Assembly: GCA_028345055.1 (NCBI GenBank)
Contig: JAOMCO010000001.1
Location: forward strand, 62,001 to 126,000
DNA length: 64,000 bases
Reading direction: 5' to 3'
From: Candidatus Thioglobus sp.
Lineage (GTDB): Bacteria; Pseudomonadota; Gammaproteobacteria; PS1; Pseudothioglobaceae
The translations under genes and the position numbers were made by a program. Of the stretch, positions 18,555 through 25,994 are shown piece after piece. The notes below the pieces were generated by a model, which was not told the origin of the DNA, did not search any database, and saw only the letters and a program-made list of their open reading frames with translations. Position 1 is the stretch's first letter. Every line of letters starts with the position of its first letter.

Positions 18555-19448
18555 ATGAATCGTTATAGTAAATTAATGAAAAGAGTCCAAGAGGGAGAAT
18601 GTATCTTAATTGATGGTGCAACTGGAACAGAGGTTGAGAGAAGGGGTGTACCAAAACTTGATAATGCTTGGAACGGAGGGGGCGCTTTAAGTCATCCAGA
18701 AACCGTTAAACAGATTCATAAAGACTATATCCAATCAGGAGCTGAAATCGTTATCAGTAATACTTTTGCTACTACCAAGCATGCTCTCAGAGATGCTAAT
18801 CAAGAAAATAACTTTGAAGCTTTAAACCGAAGAGGAGTTGAGCTTGCCATTCAAGCTAGAGAGGAGCTTGCTAAGGACAATATTCTAGTTGCTGGAGGAA
18901 TCTCATATTGGACTTGGACGGGTAATAAGCCAACACTGAAAGAGCTAGAATTATCAGTAACCAAACAAGCACATATTATGAGAGAGGCTGGAGCAGATTT
19001 TATTATGCTTGAAATGATGATTGATATCGAACAGATGGTAACTACGTTTGAAGCTGCCAAATCATCAGGTCTTCCAGTCTGGATAGGACTTACCTGTGAG
19101 CCAAACCAATCAGATCGGATGTGTTTAAGAGATGGAGATGACCTTGAAGATGTTATTAATCAAATTAAATCCGACTGTCCAGATGTTATTAATATTATGC
19201 ATACAGAAGTTAAGTTCGTAGGCCGATGCTTAACAATTCTTCAAAATCAATGGAATGGTTTAGTTGGAGTTTATGCTCATTCAGGCCAAACAGTAGATGG
19301 GAAATGGACTTTTGAAGATGTGATTTCAGCCAAAGAATATTGTGAATATTCTGCACATTGGAAGAAAAAGGGAGTCAGTTTTATAGGCGGCTGCTGCGGA
19401 ATTCATACTGAGCATATAAACTTAATACAAAAAGAGCTATTTAGCTAA
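18555..19448 (+). CDS. Homocysteine S-methyltransferase family protein, probable betaine-homocysteine methyltransferase
   Basis: The 297-residue (beta/alpha)8 protein has the three zinc-binding cysteines of the family: one in GLTCEPN (about residue 179) and the pair in GGCCGIHTEHI (about 279-280). The start LIDGATGTEVERRGV is typical. Relatives methylate homocysteine from S-methylmethionine (MmuM) or glycine betaine (BHMT). Betaine is favoured here because the gene lies 18 nt after a dimethylglycine-dehydrogenase-like gene, whose substrate is the product of BHMT. This is inference; the donor is not fixed by the sequence. It ends 1 nt before the converging aroQ gene. Confidence 0.85.
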   Translation: MNRYSKLMKRVQEGECILIDGATGTEVERRGVPKLDNAWNGGGALSHPETVKQIHKDYIQSGAEIVISNTFATTKHALRDANQENNFEALNRRGVELAIQAREELAKDNILVAGGISYWTWTGNKPTLKELELSVTKQAHIMREAGADFIMLEMMIDIEQMVTTFEAAKSSGLPVWIGLTCEPNQSDRMCLRDGDDLEDVINQIKSDCPDVINIMHTEVKFVGRCLTILQNQWNGLVGVYAHSGQTVDGKWTFEDVISAKEYCEYSAHWKKKGVSFIGGCCGIHTEHINLIQKELFS

Positions 19449-19449
19449 T

Positions 19450-19893
19450 CTAATTCACCTTAATTGGTAAATCTGGTAACAAATCAATAACATGCCCATA
19501 TCCATCAGGGCCAAGTCCAGCAACTACGGCGTTAACTGCAGAAGAAATAAACGAAATATGGCGAAACGTCTCACGCAAATGGGGATTTGAAATGTGTAAC
19601 TCTACCTTATAGCCTGAATATGACTTTAATGCATCATGTATAGCTATTGATGTATGCGTATAGGCTGCAGCATTGATGATAATAACATCAACTTTTTGAA
19701 TAATTGCGTCTTGAATCCATTCAACAATTTCGCCTTCATAATTAGATTGCATGAAGTCAACTTTATGTCCAGCTTTTGAAGCTTTTTCTATGCAAGTAGT
19801 GGCAATACTTTCTAGAGTATCTCTTCCATAAATTTCAGGCTCACGAGTACCTAGAAGATTTATATTTGGTCCATTTATCACATATATATTCAT
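19450..19893 (-). CDS. aroQ: Type II 3-dehydroquinate dehydratase AroQ
   Basis: AroQ catalyses the third shikimate-pathway step. The 147-residue protein keeps the active-site set: Asn10-containing NGPNINLLGTREPEIYG with Arg17 and Tyr22, Asn74 and His80 in NAAAYTHTS, His100 in ELHISNPHLRE, Arg107 and Arg111. The dodecameric fold is expected. It is the second gene of a two-gene unit and overlaps its divergent paralogue by 4 nt (ATGA). In many gammaproteobacteria aroQ is followed by accB-accC; that is not the case here. Confidence 0.96.
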   Translation of the reverse strand: MNIYVINGPNINLLGTREPEIYGRDTLESIATTCIEKASKAGHKVDFMQSNYEGEIVEWIQDAIIQKVDVIIINAAAYTHTSIAIHDALKSYSGYKVELHISNPHLRETFRHISFISSAVNAVVAGLGPDGYGHVIDLLPDLPIKVN

Positions 19894-20357
19894 CTATTTG
19901 ATACTATTTTTTGATTAATTGACTCGATTGCAAGAATGTAACCCTGGTCACCCAGTCCGCTTATTAAGCCAACACCACTATCAGAAGCATTTAATGGCTT
20001 TGTATCATCTTGCTTGAAAATATTTTCTATACGAACTTCAACAACTGGTTTACTTTGGTTTGTAATTTTATTTAAAGCTTTACTAAAGGCTTCATAATCT
20101 ATCGATGATGATTTTGAACTACCAGCTGGATTAATGATAAAGGCATCAAATTTATTAATATCAATAATTAAGGCGCTCAAAAGCTCTGATACATTATCAT
20201 TTTGACGAAAATCTACGTCAAGATCAAATCTCTCAGAAGTCTCGATGCATTTTTGCTCTATGCTAGATAAAGATAGACCATCATAAGCTATCTCATTCTC
20301 GACACTTAAATCTGATAAACCAGGGCCATTAATTATTAATAATTTACTTCTGCTCAT
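19890..20357 (-). CDS. Degenerate AroQ (type II dehydroquinase) paralogue
   Basis: This 155-residue protein aligns end to end with AroQ of the next gene: LLIINGPGLSDLS with INGPNINLLG, FIINPAGSSKSS with IIINAAAYTHTS, and GLISGLGDQGYILAIESI with VVAGLGPDGYGHVIDLL. The fold and glycine pattern are kept, but key residues are not: the Arg of REP is gone, the active-site loop His is Lys82, the EVH His is Arg109, and the SNPHxRExFR region is replaced by a non-similar segment (110-126). Dehydroquinase activity is therefore unlikely. It may be a structural subunit, or a binding or new catalytic protein. Tandem duplication followed by divergence is the simplest origin. Confidence 0.8.
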   Translation of the reverse strand: MSRSKLLIINGPGLSDLSVENEIAYDGLSLSSIEQKCIETSERFDLDVDFRQNDNVSELLSALIIDINKFDAFIINPAGSSKSSSIDYEAFSKALNKITNQSKPVVEVRIENIFKQDDTKPLNASDSGVGLISGLGDQGYILAIESINQKIVSNR

Positions 20358-20432
20358 TTATAAATTAATTCCATTATTTTATAAAAATCATTTAATATTT
20401 ATTACAAAAGCTACTGCATAGCGCTTTGGCAT

Positions 20433-20461
20433 ATTATATATACCTCATGGTTTGTTGTATA
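20433..20461 (-). promoter_or_regulatory. Possible promoter of the aroQ pair
   Basis: On the minus strand a -10 TATAAT (20438-20433) is 17 nt from TATACA (20461-20456), which matches 4 of 6 -35 consensus bases. The AroQ-like start codon is about 75 nt downstream. This separates the aroQ pair from the upstream oxygenase genes as a transcription unit. Confidence 0.4.
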
Positions 20462-20515
20462 TGGACTTGATGTTAGTCTTTTAAATACGTCAAGATTATA
20501 ACTAAGTTGAAATAG

Positions 20516-21079
20516 TTAGTTTTTAACAAGAGATTCAATTAATGGTCGATAGTAAGAAAATGATGCACACTTTCTTTCAGGATCTTTCGCTTTTTCGTCC
20601 CAATATCTTAAATTTACGCATTGTTCTAAATAATCATTTTTTTCGAATTCACGAATTTCTTTCTCATTCATTGGACCGCCCTGAAGATTAAGAGTATTAA
20701 TGGAAGCAGGAGAAAGACGCATGAAATATTCTGGTCTAACTGCGCATAGATATCGTTTTGCCTCTACATGCTGACGAATGGGCTCAACGACAGATGCTGG
20801 AAAATACTCCTCAAGAAAATTAGCACCTACCTCCTCATGATAGTTGTTCACTCCATTTGACAATGATGATTCAGGGATTTCGTTTTTGTAATGACCTATA
20901 TCATGAAGAAGGGCTGCCACTATTTGAGTATGATCAGCGCCAGCTTCTTCAGCACATTGAGCCGCTTGAAGCATGTGTTGTGACATCGTGACCTGCTCTC
21001 CAAGATATGATTCAGCACCTCTTCTTTCAAAAATGTCTTGAATGAGGTCGACGATGTTTTCTGATGTAATCTTAACCAT
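20516..21079 (-). CDS. HD-domain mixed-valent diiron oxygenase, TmpB/PhnZ-like phosphonate-cleaving enzyme
   Basis: The 187-residue HD protein matches the phosphonate-degradation HD family (PhnZ, TmpB). Iron ligands are visible as His35, His59-Asp60 in ALLHDIGHY, His81 in HEEVGA, His104 in QHVEAKRYL and Asp161 in RYWDEKAK; Tyr25 and Glu28 in SYLGE correspond to PhnZ Tyr24 and Glu27. PhnZ and TmpB are known to oxidise 1-hydroxyphosphonates and split the C-P bond, giving phosphate and, respectively, glycine or glycine betaine. The 8-nt overlap with the TmpA-like gene points to the TmpB reaction. No phnCDE transporter is in the window. Confidence 0.82.
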   Translation of the reverse strand: MVKITSENIVDLIQDIFERRGAESYLGEQVTMSQHMLQAAQCAEEAGADHTQIVAALLHDIGHYKNEIPESSLSNGVNNYHEEVGANFLEEYFPASVVEPIRQHVEAKRYLCAVRPEYFMRLSPASINTLNLQGGPMNEKEIREFEKNDYLEQCVNLRYWDEKAKDPERKCASFSYYRPLIESLVKN

Positions 21080-22217
21080 TAAAACTTCTTTTTTCTAAAG
21101 TATTGAGTAGGCTGTAAAGTCCATCGAGGTCTGTATAGGCACCTTGCAGGTGGCGCCTTCCATTTTTTGAAAATTTAGTTCTGGCATGCATAACTCGAGT
21201 ATTATCAAACAACAGCAAGTCTCCCTCAGAAAGCTTAAATTGAATCTTCAATTCATCTCTCTCAATAACCTCACTCCAGTGACGGTAAGCCATATAAAAA
21301 GATCTCATTTTATCTTTTGGCACTTTAATCGTATCTATAGAGCGGTTGTTATATCTGACCTTGATGATTTCATGATTGTCATTTAACTCGATCATAGGGA
21401 CTCTTGAGCGAAGATCAGTTTTAGAATCAGTAAATCGATAATTAATCCAGTTACTTGTCAATGTTTGAAAGTTCTCTTCGTTTTCATCACGCAGAATCGA
21501 GGCCGCTTTGAATCCGTCAACCAAGATGGAATCTCCACCCTCAGTAGAACTCTCAAGACAGTGAAGCAATTGGACGGTTGGGACAGGATCCCTGTATGGA
21601 TTGTCCGTGTGAGAACCAAGGCCCATATTTGTATAGGCCAGATTGTTTGGGTTGACTTCAGTTCTCACCTCAAACAATGCTCCATAGTTTGTTTCACGAG
21701 TGTATCCCATTTTACTGATGACTTTTAGTACTTGACCTTCAATAGTTGGGACATCTGTTATCACAAAGAACCCTAAGTCTCTTAATGAGCTAAGAGCAGA
21801 TAACTTCGTATCACTCTCATTTATAGAGTCATAGTTAATCAAAGGGATGCCAGTCTCAAAACTATTTTTCTGCCAGAGCTTTTTTATCTTTTCGCTTCTA
21901 TCTTCGAAGTGGCTTTTTAAATCATAGCAATTAGATCGAAGCCATTCTTGTGAAAAGACTGATAGGTGATTTTCAGGTTGAAATATTACACAAACATTCC
22001 CTAATTCATCCTTATAGACTTTTTCTATAGATATATCTGAGGGTAAATCTTTAACGCTAAAAAGTCTTTGCCCATTATCAATGTTTCTTGATTCAGGCAT
22101 CTGACAGTGGTCCCTAAGCCAGAAGCTGTAAAGGGAGCTATTGCTTCCATCCATCCAATCGATAACCAACTCATTATCAATAATAGAAATTTTTTTGATT
22201 AAATCTATTGTATCCAC
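21072..22217 (-). CDS. TmpA-like Fe(II)/2-oxoglutarate dioxygenase (gamma-butyrobetaine hydroxylase family)
   Basis: The 381-residue protein has the small N-terminal domain and TauD-type catalytic domain of the gamma-butyrobetaine hydroxylase family. The iron triad is His203-x-Asp205 in GSHTDNPYRD and His344 in VMHARTKF, with Arg355 for 2-oxoglutarate. In the N-terminal domain the CxCxxC zinc ligands are Cys38, Met40 and Ser43, with His84 kept, so zinc may not bind. A family member, TmpA, hydroxylates 2-(trimethylamino)ethylphosphonate at C1; pairing with an HD oxygenase gene favours that role over carnitine synthesis. Start is the GTG at 22217 with AAGG five nt before it. Confidence 0.82.
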   Translation of the reverse strand: MDTIDLIKKISIIDNELVIDWMDGSNSSLYSFWLRDHCQMPESRNIDNGQRLFSVKDLPSDISIEKVYKDELGNVCVIFQPENHLSVFSQEWLRSNCYDLKSHFEDRSEKIKKLWQKNSFETGIPLINYDSINESDTKLSALSSLRDLGFFVITDVPTIEGQVLKVISKMGYTRETNYGALFEVRTEVNPNNLAYTNMGLGSHTDNPYRDPVPTVQLLHCLESSTEGGDSILVDGFKAASILRDENEENFQTLTSNWINYRFTDSKTDLRSRVPMIELNDNHEIIKVRYNNRSIDTIKVPKDKMRSFYMAYRHWSEVIERDELKIQFKLSEGDLLLFDNTRVMHARTKFSKNGRRHLQGAYTDLDGLYSLLNTLEKRSFNG

Positions 22218-22278
22218 AAAGGCCTTAAATAACCAATCTACATAACATTTTTAAAAATATACTTTCGATTAACTTTGA

Positions 22279-22284
22279 ATTATA
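22279..22284 (-). promoter_or_regulatory. Possible -10 element upstream of the tmpA-like gene
   Basis: A TATAAT on the minus strand at 22284-22279 lies 62 nt before the TmpA-like start. No good -35 is seen at 16-18 nt. The 111-nt gap before the TmpA-like gene is the largest within the oxygenase cluster, which fits an internal promoter. Confidence 0.3.
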
Positions 22285-22328
22285 CAATTTCTATTAATGA
22301 AATAAACTTATGTCGCTATTTACAAAAG

Positions 22329-23117
22329 TTAAGAAGATCGTCCAAGAAAGTTCTTTCTAATTTCAGAAGAAAAAGTAAAATCTGGTACTTCTGAATAACT
22401 TAATATAGCAACAATCCTCTCAGAATTATGTGCGACAGGAGCCACTCTGTGAAGTGAGTTTGATCCATTGAAAATTGCAAGCGTTCCTGGATTTTGAGCT
22501 AAACTAATTATGTCTTCGTCTTGATTATCTAAAATTGATAATTCTTTTTCACTCACTTCATTGATTGATTCTTTACAATTTGGAACAAATTCAAATTCTC
22601 CTCCATTGTCTGGCTTCTGTAACAAGAGTGTTACAACACCATCATTTGGATCATAATGCCATCCCAATTCATCACCACCCTTTTGGCTAGCGACTAAACA
22701 GCTTACTAGTGGGTCAGCACACTTAAAAAAATTATCTACTCTTAATATTTTTTTTAGAAATTCTGTAAAAATATCTGATTCATACAACAATCGTAGTTTC
22801 GAGTTTGGCGCCAATAAATCATATGCAAAAGTTTTCATTGAAGCCCTAGTTTGAATTGAATTTTCTTGCGCTTTTCTACTTTTTATACCAAAAGGTGATC
22901 TCCAACTCTCATTGTAAAAACCTTTCTCTTCATTATCTTTAACCTCAGAAATGACTCCATCAAAAAAAATACTAGTAACAAAATCAGGCAGTAAGCAAAG
23001 ACCATTTGTATCAATTTGCTTATGGCACAATGATATTAAGGCTTCATAGTGCTTAGATCCTATTGCGCTTATATCGTATTTTTTTAGATTTATAAGGCCT
23101 GATAAATTATTAGTCAT
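22329..23117 (-). CDS. Fe(II)/2-oxoglutarate-dependent oxygenase of unknown substrate
   Basis: The 262-residue protein shows a complete non-haem iron triad: His154-x-Asp156 in LGWHYDPNDG and His223 in SLHRVAPV, with Arg234 in ERIVAIL for 2-oxoglutarate. HxD, rather than HxG, indicates a hydroxylase-type centre, not a halogenase. The N-terminal part (to about 90) has no recognised domain. Between the metal ligands there is an acidic insertion (about 182-203). It follows the PhyH-family gene by 27 nt and precedes the TmpA-like gene by 111 nt. The substrate is unknown; a small methylated amine or phosphonate would suit the neighbourhood, but this is a guess. Confidence 0.8.
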   Translation of the reverse strand: MTNNLSGLINLKKYDISAIGSKHYEALISLCHKQIDTNGLCLLPDFVTSIFFDGVISEVKDNEEKGFYNESWRSPFGIKSRKAQENSIQTRASMKTFAYDLLAPNSKLRLLYESDIFTEFLKKILRVDNFFKCADPLVSCLVASQKGGDELGWHYDPNDGVVTLLLQKPDNGGEFEFVPNCKESINEVSEKELSILDNQDEDIISLAQNPGTLAIFNGSNSLHRVAPVAHNSERIVAILSYSEVPDFTFSSEIRKNFLGRSS

Positions 23118-23144
23118 GGCTTTTTTCTAATCAGTTAAATTGAT

Positions 23145-24020
23145 CTACATAGCAATATTTTTACTTTTAGATTGCTGTCCAAAAAATGAAACCTCTTTAG
23201 GGTACTCTGGCAACTCAACACTATAACTTGTACACCTCACAGTTCCAGTTTCTTCTCCTCTGACAACCATTCCAACGAGGTCACTAGGGAGGTGATTGGG
23301 TGATAGAGCTACTGCATCCTCAGCCTTATAGGTCACAATAAACAGTGATCTTGAATGTTGTGATAAATTAGGTGCTGAACCGTGCAGTAACTTTGAATGC
23401 ATGAGGCAAGCCGAGCCAGCCTTTCCAGTGCAGCTTAGAGCTTTATCTTTATTTGATTCCATAACCTTGTCATCAACTGCTCCAGTAAAAACACCGTTCT
23501 GCCAATGTGAGTGGAGCGGTCCGTTATGTGTACCCGGAACCACTTCCAAGGGCCCATTATCTAAAGTCACGTCATCTAAAAAGTAAAGAACCGTCATAAT
23601 GTCCTCATTTGAATGTGGCTCAAAAGGAAAGTCTTGGTGGAACTTTACTTCAGTTCCTGCGCCAGGCAATTTGAGATTTATTTTGTTGCCCAGGTGAGTG
23701 ATATTTGGACCAAAGATCTCAGTAACCAGATCCAGTGCGTTATTGTCTTTGACAACATCAAGGCATATATCAGAAATCTCTGCAGGAGAGGTAATCCTTC
23801 TAACCGCAGGAGTTTCAGGAGAATGTGTGATTGGCTCGAGATCAAATCGAGGCCTACCGTCCATGATTCTGCCAAAAGGCTCTTTATGTTTTTTACTCTC
23901 CTCAACCCACTTGGACAGCTCAGAATTCAATGATGCGAGTTGTTCACTAGAAATAGCATCTTCAAAGAACAGGTAGCCATCCCTATGAAACTGTTCAATC
24001 AAACCTTTATTGTCTTGCAT
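23145..24020 (-). CDS. Phytanoyl-CoA dioxygenase (PhyH) family protein
   Basis: The start at the ATG at 24020 is chosen because a GGAGG ribosome binding site lies 7 nt before it and family similarity begins there (EQFHRDGYLFFEDAIS); the longest frame would start at 24056. Counted from 24020 the protein has 291 residues. The iron triad is His-x-Asp in KFHQDFPFEPH and a distal His in KLLHGSAPN, with the 2-oxoglutarate Arg in HSRSLFIVTY. The family contains PhnY, which hydroxylates 2-aminoethylphosphonate before PhnZ, and ectoine hydroxylases. With TmpA/TmpB-like genes downstream, a role on a related aminophosphonate is possible but unproven. It is the first gene of the oxygenase cluster. Confidence 0.82.
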   Translation of the reverse strand: MQDNKGLIEQFHRDGYLFFEDAISSEQLASLNSELSKWVEESKKHKEPFGRIMDGRPRFDLEPITHSPETPAVRRITSPAEISDICLDVVKDNNALDLVTEIFGPNITHLGNKINLKLPGAGTEVKFHQDFPFEPHSNEDIMTVLYFLDDVTLDNGPLEVVPGTHNGPLHSHWQNGVFTGAVDDKVMESNKDKALSCTGKAGSACLMHSKLLHGSAPNLSQHSRSLFIVTYKAEDAVALSPNHLPSDLVGMVVRGEETGTVRCTSYSVELPEYPKEVSFFGQQSKSKNIAM

Positions 24021-24110
24021 ATTAAGCCTCCAAATCGCATTATGAACCAAACTCAAGAAAAAATAAAGAAAAATTTAATGGTTGATTAGAAAGAATATAA
24101 AATTATCGCC

Positions 24111-24551
24111 ATGGAAATGCTATTTGAAAATTTAAACTTTATGCATTGGCTAGTTCTCGGGCTTTCGCTTATCATCCTTGAGCTTTTTTTGTGGACCGTC
24201 TTTCTGCTCTGGATTGGGGCATCAGCCATTACAGTCAGTATCTTTTTCTACCTTATGCCAGAGACTGCATGGCCAATACAGCTTCTCATCTTCGTTGCAC
24301 TCTCTTTAGCTACAACCTTCCTTGCAAAACGATACTACCCGGTCAAAACGGTTGACGATGAACTGCACGAGAAAGCCAAAACCTACATCGGAAAAGAGTG
24401 CAAGGTTAGCTCCATTGAGGATGGGGCCGTCAAGGTCCAGATAGGAAGCTCACTCTGGTTCGCGAAAGGCCCAGAACTGAGCGTTGGGCAGACCGTTAAA
24501 ATAATTGATGTCGAGTCTTCGACCTTCATAGTCGATCCAGTCGACTCTTAA
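24111..24551 (+). CDS. NfeD family membrane protein
   Basis: The 146-residue protein has two or three N-terminal hydrophobic helices (about 12-80) and a C-terminal OB-fold (about 90-146, with GKECKVSSIEDGAVKVQIGSS split by a short turn). This is the short NfeD type. NfeD proteins usually pair with an SPFH/stomatin protein encoded next door and help organise membrane microdomains; no such partner is adjacent here. The gene diverges from the oxygenase cluster and converges with pyrE, with 5 nt between the stops. Its DNA looks somewhat more GC-rich than its neighbours. Confidence 0.85.
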   Translation: MEMLFENLNFMHWLVLGLSLIILELFLWTVFLLWIGASAITVSIFFYLMPETAWPIQLLIFVALSLATTFLAKRYYPVKTVDDELHEKAKTYIGKECKVSSIEDGAVKVQIGSSLWFAKGPELSVGQTVKIIDVESSTFIVDPVDS

Positions 24552-24556
24552 CTAAG

Positions 24557-25201
24557 TTAACTTATCCCGAACTGCGACCTGTAGCTTTCTATATCAGTTA
24601 GAATCTTTGAGTCATTGCTCGACCTCAAATAGTCAATGATGTGAGACAGATTGATGATACTCAATACTTTAATTCCAAAAATCTTCTCGACCTCTTGAAT
24701 AGCAGAGAGCTCTCCCTGCCCTTTTTCTTGACGGTCAAGGGCTACAATAACCCCTTTAGCATTTGCTCCAAAATTATTGATAATATCTTGAGCCTCTCGA
24801 ATTGCAGTACCCGCTGTAATGACATCATCGATGATCAGAATGTCTCCTTCTAAGGCGTGCCCAACGATGCTTCCACCCTCGCCATGATCTTTTGCCTCTT
24901 TGCGATTAAAACTGTAAGGTACGTTCTGGTTGAATCTATCATTTAATGCAATAGAGGTAGCAGATGCTAAAGGAATCCCCTTATAGGCAGGGCCAAACAA
25001 AACATCAAACTTGAGGCCACTCGCTTCTATAGTCTGGGCATAGAATTTTCCAAGCTCAGATAGATGGCTACCCTTATTGAAAAGTCCTGCATTAAAAAAA
25101 TACGGACTCACCCTTCCAGACTTGAGAGTAAACTCGCCAAACTTAAGAACGCCAGTTTCCAAGGTGAAGTCAACAAAATCCTTCTGATACTGTTCCATCA
25201 A
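24557..25201 (-). CDS. pyrE: Orotate phosphoribosyltransferase PyrE
   Basis: PyrE joins orotate and PRPP to form OMP in pyrimidine synthesis. The 214-residue protein has [13 protein letters not shown] near the N-terminus, the flexible-loop segment [10 protein letters not shown] and the PRPP motif [13 protein letters not shown]. Length matches the E. coli protein. pyrE and xthA (plus strand) diverge from a 28-nt intergenic region, so promoters must overlap the genes. Confidence 0.97.
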   Translation of the reverse strand: MMEQYQKDFVDFTLETGVLKFGEFTLKSGRVSPYFFNAGLFNKGSHLSELGKFYAQTIEASGLKFDVLFGPAYKGIPLASATSIALNDRFNQNVPYSFNRKEAKDHGEGGSIVGHALEGDILIIDDVITAGTAIREAQDIINNFGANAKGVIVALDRQEKGQGELSAIQEVEKIFGIKVLSIINLSHIIDYLRSSNDSKILTDIESYRSQFGIS

Positions 25202-25229
25202 ATATTCCTAAACAATTAAAATGAGAGCA

Positions 25230-25994
25230 ATGAGAATTATAACAATTAATGTCAATGGAATAAGAGCCGCCGAAAGAAAAGGCTTCTTTAATTGGCTCAA
25301 TAAACAAAATGCTGATGTTGTATGCTTACAAGAAATTAAAGCGCAAGAACATCAACTCGATGAGCGCTTTTATCCAGATGATATGCACACCTTTTATCAT
25401 CCAGCAGAGCGCAAAGGATACAGTGGTACTGGCTTATACTGCAAATCAAAGCCAGATCTGATTTCTTATAGTCCTTGGGAGGATATGAATGCTGAAGGCA
25501 GAATCATGCAGGCTGACTTTGGTGACTTAAGTGTAGTATCTATCTATCTTCCTTCTGGTTCCTCGAAAGAGGAGAGGCAAGCCCTGAAAATTGAGTTTAT
25601 CTATGATAGATTCTTACCTCATTTAAAGGAGTTACAAAGAGATGGACGAAAATACATACTTTGTGGTGACTGGAATATTGCTCACAAAAAAATAGATCTT
25701 AAAAACTGGCGATCGAATCAAAAGAATTCTGGCTTCCTTCCAGAGGAGCGTGCCTGGCTCGATACTCTTTATAACGAGGTCGGCTTTATAGACTCTTTCA
25801 GAGAAATTAATCAAGAAGAATTCCAATATACTTGGTGGTCAAACAGGGGCCAGGCTTGGGAGAATAATACGGGTTGGAGATTAGACTACCAGGTTGTCAG
25901 CGCTAATCTCGCTGGACTTGCACTCTCATGCGAGATTTATAAAGATGAGCGCTTTTCAGACCACTCTCCATTGATTATCGATTACGAGCTATGA
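25230..25994 (+). CDS. xthA: Exodeoxyribonuclease III family protein
   Basis: A 254-residue AP endonuclease/3'-5' exonuclease of the EEP fold, acting in base excision repair. The start at 25230 (MRIITINVNGIRAA) is the usual N-terminus; another ATG at 25221 adds three residues. Catalytic motifs are CLQEIKAQ, the HPAERKGYSGTGLY segment, CGDWNIAHKKIDLKN and SDHSPLI at the end. It resembles the ExoIII/ExoA branch found beside pyrE in several gammaproteobacteria. It overlaps trmB by 4 nt. Confidence 0.93.
   Translation: MRIITINVNGIRAAERKGFFNWLNKQNADVVCLQEIKAQEHQLDERFYPDDMHTFYHPAERKGYSGTGLYCKSKPDLISYSPWEDMNAEGRIMQADFGDLSVVSIYLPSGSSKEERQALKIEFIYDRFLPHLKELQRDGRKYILCGDWNIAHKKIDLKNWRSNQKNSGFLPEERAWLDTLYNEVGFIDSFREINQEEFQYTWWSNRGQAWENNTGWRLDYQVVSANLAGLALSCEIYKDERFSDHSPLIIDYEL

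Noticed and set aside
21072-22217. Naming this gene as gamma-butyrobetaine hydroxylase for carnitine synthesis
   Set aside because: The overlapping PhnZ/TmpB-like HD gene makes a phosphonate substrate more likely; carnitine genes are absent. The alternative is not excluded.
22329-23117. Fe(II)/2-oxoglutarate halogenase
   Set aside because: Halogenases replace the metal-binding Asp by Gly or Ala; this protein keeps His154-x-Asp156.
23145-24020. Ectoine hydroxylase (EctD)
   Set aside because: It is in the same PhyH family, but there are no ectABC genes nearby and no EctD-specific signature could be recognised.
24111-24551. Recent horizontal transfer of the NfeD gene because of higher GC
   Set aside because: The difference was judged by eye only, the gene is short, and no mobile element or tRNA flanks it.
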